The position numbers and the translations under genes are program-made. DNA of 64,000 nucleotides from Brevundimonas lutea (GTDB taxonomy: Bacteria; Pseudomonadota; Alphaproteobacteria; Caulobacterales; Caulobacteraceae), in the NCBI RefSeq assembly GCF_003704105.1, contig NZ_QUOQ01000002.1:558001-622000 (forward strand), in the 5' to 3' direction. The notes below the pieces were generated by a model. That model had not been told where the DNA came from. It ran no database searches and was given only the letters and a program-made list of their open reading frames with translations. Position 1 is the stretch's first letter. Each line of letters begins with the position of its first letter. Below, in pieces: positions 1-7,736 of the stretch.

Positions 1-177
1 ACCCTGATCCTCGACACGCTGAACCACTGTCTGGGCAACCGCACCCACGCCGCCAACATCCTGGGCATCTCCATCCGCACCCTGCGCAACAAGCTGAACG
101 AATACGCCGACGAGGGGACGTCCATTCCCGCGCCGCAGTCGGGCGTGGCCGGCGCCTCGGGCTATGCGGCCGCCTAG
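1..177 (+). CDS. flbD: FlbD-type sigma-54 flagellar regulator, C-terminal end (partial)
   Basis: An open frame from base 1 ends at TAG 175-177 and gives the last 58 residues of a protein whose start lies outside the window. The sequence reads as a Fis-type helix-turn-helix of an NtrC-family activator, with NHCLGNRTHAANILGIS followed by IRTLRNKLNEY. This domain binds enhancer sites. The flhA gene just downstream points to FlbD, the Caulobacterales activator of late flagellar genes. The last 18 residues are a low-complexity Ala/Gly/Ser tail. The AAA+ and N-terminal parts cannot be checked, so another NtrC-like regulator is possible but less likely given the neighbour. Confidence 0.8.
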   Translation, partial: TLILDTLNHCLGNRTHAANILGISIRTLRNKLNEYADEGTSIPAPQSGVAGASGYAAA

Positions 178-216
178 ATGACAAGCGGCGTGGTCGCGAC
201 AGACGGCTGCCTTCTC

Positions 217-356
217 CCTTCCCCCTGGAAGGGGGAAGGGCCGGGGATGGGGGTGGCGGCGGCTGAGCCACGTTCAGTGTTCGACGTGTCCGGCTCAGAG
301 CGTGCGCCCGGCGCCTCCACCCCCATCCCAACCCTTCCCCCCTCCAGGGGGAAGGG
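217..356. repeat. Palindromic intergenic repeat (REP-like), 140 bp
   Basis: Two arms of about 40 bases, 217-256 and 317-356, are near-complete inverted complements. Both contain runs of CCCTTCCCCC and its complement plus the GGGGATGGGGGTGG / CCACCCCCATCCC block. The arms could pair into one long hairpin. The element fills the gap between flbD and the beta-lactamase gene. Confidence 0.7.
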
Positions 357-380
357 CTTTGAGCGTCTGGGGTGGGTGTT

Positions 381-1259
381 GTGAAAACGATCACCGATCG
401 CCGGGCCATTCTGGCGGCGTTGGGCGCCACCGCTGCGGTGTCAGCTTGCGGTCGAGGAGCAGTGGACGGCCCCGCGTCTGACGTGGGCCTCGACCTGTCA
501 GCCCTGGAAGCCCGTCACGCCGGCGGCCGCATCGGCTTCCGCCTCCAGGGACCCAGCGGCGACGTCGGCTGGCGCGCCGAGGAGCGGTTCCTCTACTGCT
601 CGACCTTCAAGCTGTTCCTGGCGGCCGCCACTCTGAACCGCGTGGATCGGGGCGAAGAGCGACTGGATCGCGCCGTGCCGATCACCGCCGAGGACATCAC
701 CCCGCACGCCCCGGCGACCGAGCCGGCCGTGGGCTCTACCCTGACCATCGAAACGCTGTGTCAGGCTGCGGTCGAAGTCAGCGATAACCCCGCCGCCAAC
801 ATCCTGATCCGCGAGCTAAGTGGGCTGGACGCCTGGCGCGGCTGGTACCGCTCGATTGGCGACGAGACAACGCGTGTCGATCGCCTCGAAACCGAGCTCA
901 ACACCCCCGACGGGGACAAGGACACCACCACCCCGGCCCAAGTGGTGCGCAATCTGCAGCGGCTGTTCGTCGGCGGCGGGGTGGGGGCGCATCGTGATTT
1001 GCTGACCCAGTGGCTGACCGACACGCCTACCGGCGCGGGCCGGATCAAGGCGGGCGTCCCCGCCGGCTGGACCGTGGCGCACAAGACCGGGACCGGAGAG
1101 GGCCCGACGGGCGATATCGGCCTGATCTGGAACGCCGACGGCGGGCTGATGCTGGTCGCCGCCTATTATGACGCGCCCGAGGCGACCACGCCGGAACAGC
1201 GCGACGCCGTCATCGCCGACGCGATGCGCGCGGGACTGGGGGCGCTGGGACATGGCTGA
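381..1259 (+). CDS. Class A beta-lactamase, probable lipoprotein
   Basis: A 292-residue serine beta-lactamase that would hydrolyse beta-lactams in the periplasm. All class A motifs are present: STFK (Ser74, Lys77), SDN at 134-136, an omega-loop ETELN (Glu170 to Asn174), and KTG at 235-237. A Cys directly precedes the nucleophile, but I see no partner Cys just after KTG. The N-terminus has a twin-arginine-like DRR, a short hydrophobic stretch and a lipobox VSAC with Cys23, so a membrane-anchored export form is likely. I chose GTG 381 over GTG 372 because it begins the signal peptide cleanly. The stop overlaps the flhA start by 8 bases, implying translational coupling to a flagellar gene. Substrate range cannot be read from sequence. 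Confidence 0.93.
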   Translation: MKTITDRRAILAALGATAAVSACGRGAVDGPASDVGLDLSALEARHAGGRIGFRLQGPSGDVGWRAEERFLYCSTFKLFLAAATLNRVDRGEERLDRAVPITAEDITPHAPATEPAVGSTLTIETLCQAAVEVSDNPAANILIRELSGLDAWRGWYRSIGDETTRVDRLETELNTPDGDKDTTTPAQVVRNLQRLFVGGGVGAHRDLLTQWLTDTPTGAGRIKAGVPAGWTVAHKTGTGEGPTGDIGLIWNADGGLMLVAAYYDAPEATTPEQRDAVIADAMRAGLGALGHG

Positions 1260-3351
1260 CGCCCCGATCATGATGAAGGACGGCATGGCCCGCCCGACTG
1301 GCAAGGACATGCTGGGCTGGGTGGTGCGCGGCGAAGTGCTGATGGCCGTCGGCGTGATCGGCGTGATCATGCTGCTGATCGTGCCGATCCCCAGCATCCT
1401 GCTGGACATGCTGCTGGCCATCTCGATCGTGGCCAGCGTGCTGATCCTGATGACGGCGCTGATGATGAAGCGGCCGCTGGATTTCGCCATCTTTCCGACG
1501 GTGCTGCTGGTCGCGACACTCTACCGCCTGGGCCTGAACCTGGCGACGACGAGGCTGATCCTGACCCATGGCCACGAAGGCCACGACTCGGCCGGGCAGG
1601 TGATCCAGGCCTTCGGCGCCCTGATGATGGGCGGCAATTTCATCATCGGGATCATCATCTTCGTGATCCTGCTGGTGGTGAACTTCGTGGTCATCACCAA
1701 GGGCTCGACCCGTATCGCCGAGGTCTCGGCCCGCTTCACCCTGGATTCGATGCCCGGCAAGCAGATGGCCATCGACGCCGACCTGTCCTCGGGCCTGATC
1801 GACGAAGAGACCGCCAAGCTGCGCCGCAAGGAGCTTGAGCAGGAATCGACCTTCTTCGGGGCCATGGACGGCGCCTCCAAGTTCGTGCGTGGCGACGCCG
1901 TGGCCGGCTTGGTCATCACCTTCGTCAACGCCATCGGCGGCATCCTGATCGGGGTGGCGTCGCACGGCATGCCGGTCGGCGAGGCGTCCAACACCTACAT
2001 CCTGCTGACCATCGGCGACGGCCTGGTCACCCAGGTGCCGGCCCTGATCGTGTCGATCGCCGCCGGCTTCCTGGTGTCCAAGGCGGGCGTCGAGGGCACG
2101 GCGGACAAGGCGCTGGTCAAGCAACTGGCGACCAATCCGGTCAGCCTGGGCGTGGTTTCGGGCGCAGCCGGCCTGATCGGCCTGATCCCGGGGATGCCGC
2201 TGTTGCCGTTCGCGGCGCTGGCGGCGGGCGCGGGCTTCATGGCCTGGAGGCTGGGGCGCGAGCGGCTGCGCCCGCCGCCGGCTCCCGCCGTCGCCGCCAA
2301 GCCAGCCGAGGACATGGAGGAGCCGATCGGCACCGCCCTGACCATCGACGAGGTCAAGATCGAGCTGGGCTATTCGCTGCTCAGCCTGGTCAACGACCTG
2401 GAGGGCCGCCGCCTGACCGACCAGATCCGGGCGCTGCGCCGGTCGCTGGCCCAGGAGTACGGCTTCGTCATGCCGGCGGTGCGCATCCTCGACAACATGC
2501 GCCTGGCCACCCAGGGCTATGCCATCCGGATCAAGGAGATGGAGGCGGGCCAGGGCGAGGTGCGGCTGGGCCAGCTGATGGTCATGGATCCCGCCGGCCG
2601 TCAGGTCGAGCTGCCGGGCGACCACACCAAGGAGCCCGCCTTCGGCCTGCCCGCCACCTGGATCGACGATTCGCTGAGGGAGGAGGCGGCGATCCGGGGC
2701 TACACCATCGTCGATCCCTCGACGGTGCTGACCACCCACCTGACCGAGATCCTCAAGGAGAACATGGCGGACCTGCTCTCCTACGCCGAGGTGCAGAAGC
2801 TGCTGCGCGAAGTCGGGCCCGAGGAGAAAAAGCTGGTCGAGGAGATGATTCCCAGCGTGGTCACCGCCACCACCCTGCAACGGGTGCTGCAGTCCTTGCT
2901 GCGCGAACGGGTCTCGATCCGCGACCTGGGGGCCATCCTGGAGGGGTTGGCCGAAGCCGCGCCGCACACCAGCTCTGTCACCCAGCTGGTCGAGCATGTC
3001 CGCACCCGCCTGGCCCGCCAGCTGTGCTGGCAGCATCGCGGCGACGACGGCGCCCTGCCGATCATCACCCTGTCGCCGGAGTGGGAGCAGGCCTTCGCCG
3101 AAAGTCTGGTCGGCCAGGGCGAGGACAAGCAGCTGGCCATGGCCCCGTCGCGCTTGCAGGACTTCATCCGCACGGTGCGCGATATCTTCGAACGCAGCGC
3201 GATGGCGGGCGAGGCGGCGGTGCTGCTGACCGGCCCGCAGGTGCGCCCATACGTTCGCTCGATCATCGAACGTTTCCGCGGCCAGACGGTGGTGATGAGC
3301 CAGAACGAGGTTCACCCGAGGGCTCGCCTTAGGACGCTGGGCCAGGTCTGA
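1252..3351 (+). CDS. flhA: Flagellar export gate protein FlhA
   Basis: A 699-residue inner-membrane component of the flagellar type III export apparatus, forming the gate and docking ring for substrates and chaperones. Residues from about 25 to 320 hold eight hydrophobic segments. Between them is the FHIPEP-family signature region, including RIAEVSARFTLD, MPGKQMAIDADL and FFGAMDGASKFVRGDA. The second half (about 345-699) is the cytosolic domain and ends in RLRTLGQV, typical of FlhA. Length matches the family. ATG 1252 overlaps the beta-lactamase stop. A longer frame starting at 1168 is open but lies inside the upstream gene. Assignment rests on family-wide motifs and is firm. Confidence 0.97.
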   Translation: MADAPIMMKDGMARPTGKDMLGWVVRGEVLMAVGVIGVIMLLIVPIPSILLDMLLAISIVASVLILMTALMMKRPLDFAIFPTVLLVATLYRLGLNLATTRLILTHGHEGHDSAGQVIQAFGALMMGGNFIIGIIIFVILLVVNFVVITKGSTRIAEVSARFTLDSMPGKQMAIDADLSSGLIDEETAKLRRKELEQESTFFGAMDGASKFVRGDAVAGLVITFVNAIGGILIGVASHGMPVGEASNTYILLTIGDGLVTQVPALIVSIAAGFLVSKAGVEGTADKALVKQLATNPVSLGVVSGAAGLIGLIPGMPLLPFAALAAGAGFMAWRLGRERLRPPPAPAVAAKPAEDMEEPIGTALTIDEVKIELGYSLLSLVNDLEGRRLTDQIRALRRSLAQEYGFVMPAVRILDNMRLATQGYAIRIKEMEAGQGEVRLGQLMVMDPAGRQVELPGDHTKEPAFGLPATWIDDSLREEAAIRGYTIVDPSTVLTTHLTEILKENMADLLSYAEVQKLLREVGPEEKKLVEEMIPSVVTATTLQRVLQSLLRERVSIRDLGAILEGLAEAAPHTSSVTQLVEHVRTRLARQLCWQHRGDDGALPIITLSPEWEQAFAESLVGQGEDKQLAMAPSRLQDFIRTVRDIFERSAMAGEAAVLLTGPQVRPYVRSIIERFRGQTVVMSQNEVHPRARLRTLGQV

Positions 3352-3397
3352 AGCGTGGCCGCTGGACACCCGCTCGGGACCGTCTAAAGGTCCGGCG

Positions 3398-4930
3398 ATG
3401 GAATCCCGCACATCCCGCCGCTGGGCCGCCTTTCGGCAGTTCCTGAGGACGCGTTCGCCCTATCGCACGGTGCTGCTGCTGGCGACGGCGGCGACGCTGT
3501 TGTTGCTGGTCGTCAATCTGACGACCTTCTTCATGATCCAGCGGATCGCCGACGACAACGCGCAGGTCGATCACACCCAGGAGGTGCGCACCACGGCGCG
3601 CGAGGTGCTGGCCTGGTTGCTGGACGCCGAGACCAGTCAGCGAAGTTTCCTGCTGACCGGACGGGCTGACTATCTGACCAACTATGAGCGGGCCGCGGAA
3701 ATCCTGCCCGAGCGGCTGAACGCGCTGGTCGGCCTGACCCTGGACAATCCCGAACAGAACGCCCGCGCCGAGACCATCCGCGACCTGGCCGAGGATCGCG
3801 TCGCTGTGCTGGAGACGGCCATGGACATGGCGCGAGCGGGTCGCAACGCCGACGCCCTGGCCGTGGTGCGGCGAGGGCAGGGCTCCGAGCTGATGGTGCA
3901 GCTTCGCGACGAGATCAGCGTGCTCGACACTCAGGAGCGCAACCTGCTGCGCCGCCGGACCGATCAGTCCGAGGACACCTCGCGCAGCACGGTCTATATC
4001 AACGCGGCGGCCGGGCTCTTGATGCTGATCCTGGCCACCATGAGCTTCATCATCCTCAGACGGTTCATCGGCGAGCTGGCCGAGGCGCGTGACGAGGTGG
4101 CGGCCGCGAACGCCTCCCTGGAACAGAAGGTCAAGGAACGGACCGGCGCGCTCAGCCGGGCCAACGAGGAGATCCAGCGCTTCGCCTATATCGTCAGCCA
4201 CGACCTGCGGGCCCCACTGGTCAATGTCATGGGCTACACGTCCGAGCTGGAGCAGGCGGGCAAGACCATCGACCTGCAGATGGCCAAGGTCGAAACGGCC
4301 CAGCCGGATCTGGTGGAGCAGGACGCCCTGGTGGCGGTCCGCGAAGACGTGCCCGAGGCGATCGGCTTCATCCGCGCCTCGACCGAGAAGATGGACCGGC
4401 TGATCAACGCCATCCTCAAACTGTCGCGCGAGGGACGAAAGACCCTGACGCCCGAAACTCTGGACATGACGGGCCTGTGCCAGAAGATCGCCGACAGCGT
4501 GCAGCATCAGACGTCGGAGGCGGACGCGGAAATCCAGGTCGCCGACCTGCCGACGATCGAGAGCGATCGGCTGGCAATCGAGCAGATCTTCGGCAACCTG
4601 ATCGACAACGCGGTCAAGTACCTCGACCGCGACCGGCCCGGGCTGATCACGGTCGGCGGTCGCGAGACGGCCGGAGGCTGGGTGGAGTATGAGGTCACCG
4701 ACAACGGACGCGGCATCTCGGATCGCGACCACGAGCGCATCTTCGAGCTGTTCCGTCGCTCGGGCCGTCAGGACCGGCCGGGCGAGGGGCTGGGTCTGGC
4801 CTTCGTGCGCAACAGCGTTCGCCGTCTTGGCGGGACCATCGATATCGAGTCAGAGCTTGGCAAGGGCTCGACTTTCCGTCTGAAATTTCCGAAACGCCTA
4901 GTCCTCGCGTCGGGGGAGGAGTTCCAGTGA
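3398..4930 (+). CDS. CHASE3-domain sensor histidine kinase
   Basis: A 510-residue membrane-bound kinase. TM1 is at about 24-45 and TM2 at about 201-221. They enclose a CHASE3 sensor domain recognisable by AREVLAWLLDAETSQRSFLL and TGRADYL. A cytoplasmic linker leads to a HisKA domain with phospho-accepting His268 in IVSHDLRAPL, then a HATPase_c domain with the N box (NLIDNAVKYL), G1 (DNGRGIS) and G2 (GEGLGLAF). The stop overlaps the next gene in an ATGA junction, so kinase and receiver are co-translated. The kinase carries no receiver of its own. It resembles phytochrome-type kinases paired with Rcp1-like receivers. The signal is unknown; CHASE3 domains sense varied extracellular cues. Confidence 0.9.
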   Translation: MESRTSRRWAAFRQFLRTRSPYRTVLLLATAATLLLLVVNLTTFFMIQRIADDNAQVDHTQEVRTTAREVLAWLLDAETSQRSFLLTGRADYLTNYERAAEILPERLNALVGLTLDNPEQNARAETIRDLAEDRVAVLETAMDMARAGRNADALAVVRRGQGSELMVQLRDEISVLDTQERNLLRRRTDQSEDTSRSTVYINAAAGLLMLILATMSFIILRRFIGELAEARDEVAAANASLEQKVKERTGALSRANEEIQRFAYIVSHDLRAPLVNVMGYTSELEQAGKTIDLQMAKVETAQPDLVEQDALVAVREDVPEAIGFIRASTEKMDRLINAILKLSREGRKTLTPETLDMTGLCQKIADSVQHQTSEADAEIQVADLPTIESDRLAIEQIFGNLIDNAVKYLDRDRPGLITVGGRETAGGWVEYEVTDNGRGISDRDHERIFELFRRSGRQDRPGEGLGLAFVRNSVRRLGGTIDIESELGKGSTFRLKFPKRLVLASGEEFQ

Positions 4931-5355
4931 CCAACAATCCAGTGAAGATCGTCATGGTCGAAGACGACCACGGCCACGCCAAGCTGATCGAGAAGAACAT
5001 CCGCCGGGCGAACATCGCCAACGAGATCGCCCACTTCGACGACGGCGGGTCGGCGCTGGATTATCTGTTCAGCCCTGAGGTGCGCGCCAACGGGCCGCTG
5101 CTGATCCTGCTGGACCTCAACCTGCCGGACATGTCGGGCACCGACATCCTGGCCAAGGTGAAGGGCGATGAGCGCCTGCGCCGCGCGCCCGTGGTGGTGC
5201 TGACCACCACCGACGACAAGGTCGAGATCCAGCGCTGCTACGATCTGGGCTGCAACGTCTACATCACCAAGCCGGTCGACTATGAGAGCTTCGCGGGGGC
5301 CATCCGCCAGCTTGGCCTGTTTCTGTCGGTGATGCAGTCGCCGGACATCGACTAG
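4927..5355 (+). CDS. Single-domain response regulator (Rcp1-like receiver)
   Basis: A 142-residue stand-alone receiver domain without an output domain. Acidic residues Glu12/Asp13/Asp14, phosphoacceptor Asp63 (LLDLNLP), Thr at 93-95 and Lys115 (ITKPVDY) are all in place, so it should be phosphorylatable. The insertion in the first half and the LNLPDMSG context resemble Rcp1-type receivers that serve CHASE3 or phytochrome kinases. It overlaps the kinase gene by 4 bases and lies 7 bases before a receiver-kinase gene. It probably shuttles phosphate between the two kinases, although this is inference from order only. Confidence 0.92.
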   Translation: MTNNPVKIVMVEDDHGHAKLIEKNIRRANIANEIAHFDDGGSALDYLFSPEVRANGPLLILLDLNLPDMSGTDILAKVKGDERLRRAPVVVLTTTDDKVEIQRCYDLGCNVYITKPVDYESFAGAIRQLGLFLSVMQSPDID

Positions 5356-5362
5356 GCCGCCG

Positions 5363-6406
5363 ATGAGCGACGACGCCCGAAAGCGGCTGCTCTACATCGA
5401 CGACGACGCCGGCCTTTGCCGGCTCGTCGATAAGGCGCTCGCGCGTCACGGCTTCGAGGTGACCTGCGCCAACGACGGCGACCGGGGGCTGGAACTGCTG
5501 CGGGCCGGCGAAGTCTATGATGTGATCGCGCTGGATCATTACATGCCGGTCCGAGAGGGGCTGGACGTGCTGCCCGAGATGCTGGCCATCCCCGATGCGC
5601 CGCCCGTGGTCTATGTGACGGGCGCGGAGGAAGGGCGGATCGCCATCGCCGCCCTGCGCGCCGGCGCCGCCGACTATGTGATCAAGGACATCACCGAGGA
5701 CTTCTTCTCGCTGCTGCGCGCCGCCATCGACGACGCTATGGAGCGCCGGCGCCTGCAACAGGCCAACGAGCGCGCCCAGGACGAGGTGCGCCTGGCCCGT
5801 GACCGGGCCGAGGCCATGCTGAAGGAGGTCAACCACCGGGTCGGCAACTCGCTGCAGCTGGTGTCCAGCTTCATGTCGCTGCAACAGCGAGACCTGATTG
5901 ACGAGGGCGCGCGCGCGGCGCTGCGCGAGGCCCAGTCGCGGATCGAGGCCGTGGCGCATGTGCACCGGCGGCTCTACACCTCCTCGGACATGGCCAGCGT
6001 GGCGATGGACGAGTATCTGGCCGGGCTGATCGACGAACTGGGCAAGTCGATGAGCGCCGAGGGCCCCGGACCGCGGCTGGTGCTGGAAGCCGAGCCTATG
6101 CGGGTCAACACCGACCAGGCGGTGTCGTTGGGCGTGGTCGTGACCGAGCTGATCACTAACGCGGTGAAATACGCCTATGGACCCGGCGAGAGCGGCGAGA
6201 TCCGGGTGATCCTGAGACCTGACAGTGAGGGCCGCGCCCTCCTGATGGTCGAGGACGACGGACCGGGAATGGTTCAGACCGACCAGCCGCGCGGCACGGG
6301 TCTGGGCTCGAAGATCATGGCCGCCATGGCCTCGGGCTTGCGATCGGCGGTGGAGTTCGACCCCGAGCACAAGGGGTGCCGGGCCAGGCTGGCCTTCGAC
6401 CTGTGA
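5363..6406 (+). CDS. Receiver-HisKA_2 hybrid histidine kinase
   Basis: A soluble 347-residue protein. Residues 8-120 are a receiver domain with Asp13-15, phosphoacceptor Asp58 (IALDHYMP) and Lys108. A coiled linker follows, then a HisKA_2 dimerisation/phosphotransfer domain with His158 in LKEVNHRVGNSLQLV and a HATPase domain with ELITNAVKYAY and DDGPGM. HisKA_2 and HWE kinases are abundant in Alphaproteobacteria and often feed the general stress response; that link is not shown here. It has no membrane segments, so it is presumably controlled by phosphorylation of its receiver, perhaps through the two upstream genes. Confidence 0.9.
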   Translation: MSDDARKRLLYIDDDAGLCRLVDKALARHGFEVTCANDGDRGLELLRAGEVYDVIALDHYMPVREGLDVLPEMLAIPDAPPVVYVTGAEEGRIAIAALRAGAADYVIKDITEDFFSLLRAAIDDAMERRRLQQANERAQDEVRLARDRAEAMLKEVNHRVGNSLQLVSSFMSLQQRDLIDEGARAALREAQSRIEAVAHVHRRLYTSSDMASVAMDEYLAGLIDELGKSMSAEGPGPRLVLEAEPMRVNTDQAVSLGVVVTELITNAVKYAYGPGESGEIRVILRPDSEGRALLMVEDDGPGMVQTDQPRGTGLGSKIMAAMASGLRSAVEFDPEHKGCRARLAFDL

Positions 6407-6408
6407 GC

Positions 6409-6891
6409 ATGGCGCTGCAGTTCGGCCATAGGCAGGCGGCGCGCGATTACGATCATCGCCCGACCGCCTTCGGCGTGGTGGTCCGCGATGGCTTGCTGGC
6501 CGTGGTTCGGGTTGAGCGCGGCGAGAACAGCTATCTCGACCTGCCCGGCGGCGCCGTCGACGGCGACGAGACCGAGGCCCAGGCCCTGGTCCGCGAATTC
6601 GTCGAGGAGACCGGCCTGACCATCACGGCCGGGCGGCGCATGATCGAGGCCGGCCAGTATGTGCTGAAGTCCGACGGTCGGGCCGTGAACAACACCGGCG
6701 GCTTCTGGACCGGAACCGTCGTCGCCCATGATCCTGCGGCCAAGTGCGAGGACGACCATGATTTGCGCTGGATCGACCCGGTCGAGGCGGTGCGCACCCT
6801 GCGACACGAGGCGCATGCCTGGGCGGTCACGACCTGGCTGCGCGATCAGGCTTCCGTGACCACCGGAACAAGCATCGCGCCCGGGGGTTGA
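6409..6891 (+). CDS. NUDIX hydrolase
   Basis: A 160-residue NUDIX protein. The Nudix box spans about residues 48-69: GGAVDGDETEAQ followed by REFVEETGL, which fits GX5EX7REUXEEXGU with all catalytic glutamates. ATG 6409 lies 2 bases after the stop of the receiver-kinase gene. Substrate (nucleoside diphosphate derivative or (d)NTP) cannot be predicted. The last codons overlap a possible stress-sigma promoter for the next gene. Confidence 0.9.
   Translation: MALQFGHRQAARDYDHRPTAFGVVVRDGLLAVVRVERGENSYLDLPGGAVDGDETEAQALVREFVEETGLTITAGRRMIEAGQYVLKSDGRAVNNTGGFWTGTVVAHDPAAKCEDDHDLRWIDPVEAVRTLRHEAHAWAVTTWLRDQASVTTGTSIAPGG
6865..6889 (+). promoter_or_regulatory. Putative general-stress (EcfG-type) promoter of csbD
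   Basis: GGAAC at 6865-6869, a 16-base spacer, then GGTT at 6886-6889. The alphaproteobacterial EcfG consensus is GGAAC-N16/17-CGTT, so there is one mismatch. The site is 60 bases before the CsbD-family start codon. CsbD-like genes are common members of the general stress regulon. Prediction by eye only. Confidence 0.4.
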
Positions 6892-6948
6892 AACTCCGAA
6901 GCGTCGCCGCTCGGCGCGCTCTGGATTCATCCACAAGGAGACCTCCCC

Positions 6949-7131
6949 ATGGCCGATCATGATCGAGTCGAAGGCGCCGCCAAGAACATCGGCGGCAAGA
7001 TCAAGGAAGGCGTCGGCAATGTGACCGGCGACGAGAAGCTGAAAGCCGAAGGCAAGGCCGAACAGGTCGAGGGCAAGGTCCAGAACACCGTCGGCGGCGT
7101 CAAGGACAGCCTCAAGGACAATCGCCACTAA
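6949..7131 (+). CDS. CsbD family stress-response protein
   Basis: A 60-residue hydrophilic protein with the CsbD repeat-like pattern: RVEGAAKNIGGKIKEGVG, then GNVTGDEKLKAEGKAEQVEG and a final VGGVKDSL block. CsbD proteins are small, charged and induced by general stress; the biochemical role is unknown. A good ribosome binding site (AAGGAG at 6934-6939) precedes ATG 6949, and a strong hairpin follows, so it is probably expressed as its own short transcript. Confidence 0.93.
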   Translation: MADHDRVEGAAKNIGGKIKEGVGNVTGDEKLKAEGKAEQVEGKVQNTVGGVKDSLKDNRH

Positions 7132-7157
7132 ACAAGGCGATCAATGATTGATTAACA

Positions 7158-7187
7158 CGCCGGCGCGGACCAATCCGCGCCGGCGTT
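7158..7187 (+). terminator. Hairpin terminator after csbD
   Basis: A perfect 12-bp stem (7158-7169 with 7174-7185, CGCCGGCGCGGA and complement) with a CCAA loop, followed by only TT. It sits between the stops of csbD and the convergent gene ending at 7195 and could serve both directions. Confidence 0.65.
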
Positions 7188-7194
7188 GTCACGT

Positions 7195-7713
7195 CTAGTC
7201 GCCGCCGAACAGGCGCAGTTTGAGGCCTTCGCCTTCTTCCTCCGCTCCGTCGGTGCGGCATTCCTCGCGCCAGGTGACGCGGTCATTTCCATCGCTCTGG
7301 GGCACGGTGCGGCAGGTCTGGGCCAGGGTCGGACGCACGATGCCGCTTTGGCGACGGGGGCGATCGCACTCGAGGGGTCTCTGCCCCTCCAGACCAGGCG
7401 TGCAGTCCGGGGCGCGACGCTCCAGAGCCAGTCCCTCCGGAAGATCAGACCCCAGATTGGCCGCCAGCGCCTGTCGCACCCGCATCTGGCAGGCCTCCAG
7501 ACTTTCGCCCTCGTCCCGGACATAGGGACTGCACTGGGCTCGCTCGTAGCCGAAGGGATCGGCCCGGGCGCTGTCGGGGATGGGTGGCGGCGGCTCGGCA
7601 GGCGGCGCGGCGACCTCCGGCGTTGGTTCGGCCCAACGGATGTCGGGCGAGGAGACGCCGGCGGTGGTCGGATCCTGCGACAGGGCCAGCACGGCGAAAA
7701 CGCTCATCAACAT
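7195..7713 (-). CDS. Hypothetical protein, possibly secreted
   Basis: A 172-residue protein I do not recognise. The N-terminus (MLMSVFAVLALSQ) is a short hydrophobic stretch that could be a signal peptide, followed by a Pro-rich segment at about 30-50. The rest is charged and holds six Cys residues, which would suit disulphide-bonded folding in the periplasm. The start is 23 bases after the stop of the vWA gene on the same strand, so it is probably the last gene of that operon. No catalytic motif is visible. Confidence 0.6.
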   Translation of the reverse strand: MLMSVFAVLALSQDPTTAGVSSPDIRWAEPTPEVAAPPAEPPPPIPDSARADPFGYERAQCSPYVRDEGESLEACQMRVRQALAANLGSDLPEGLALERRAPDCTPGLEGQRPLECDRPRRQSGIVRPTLAQTCRTVPQSDGNDRVTWREECRTDGAEEEGEGLKLRLFGGD

Positions 7714-7736
7714 GGGCAGGCCCTCCCGAGGCGCCG

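Noticed and set aside
1210..3411. 733-codon minus-strand frame opposite flhA
   Set aside because: It is a GC-driven shadow of flhA with an Asp/Gln/His-rich translation and no family match; flhA has clear motifs.
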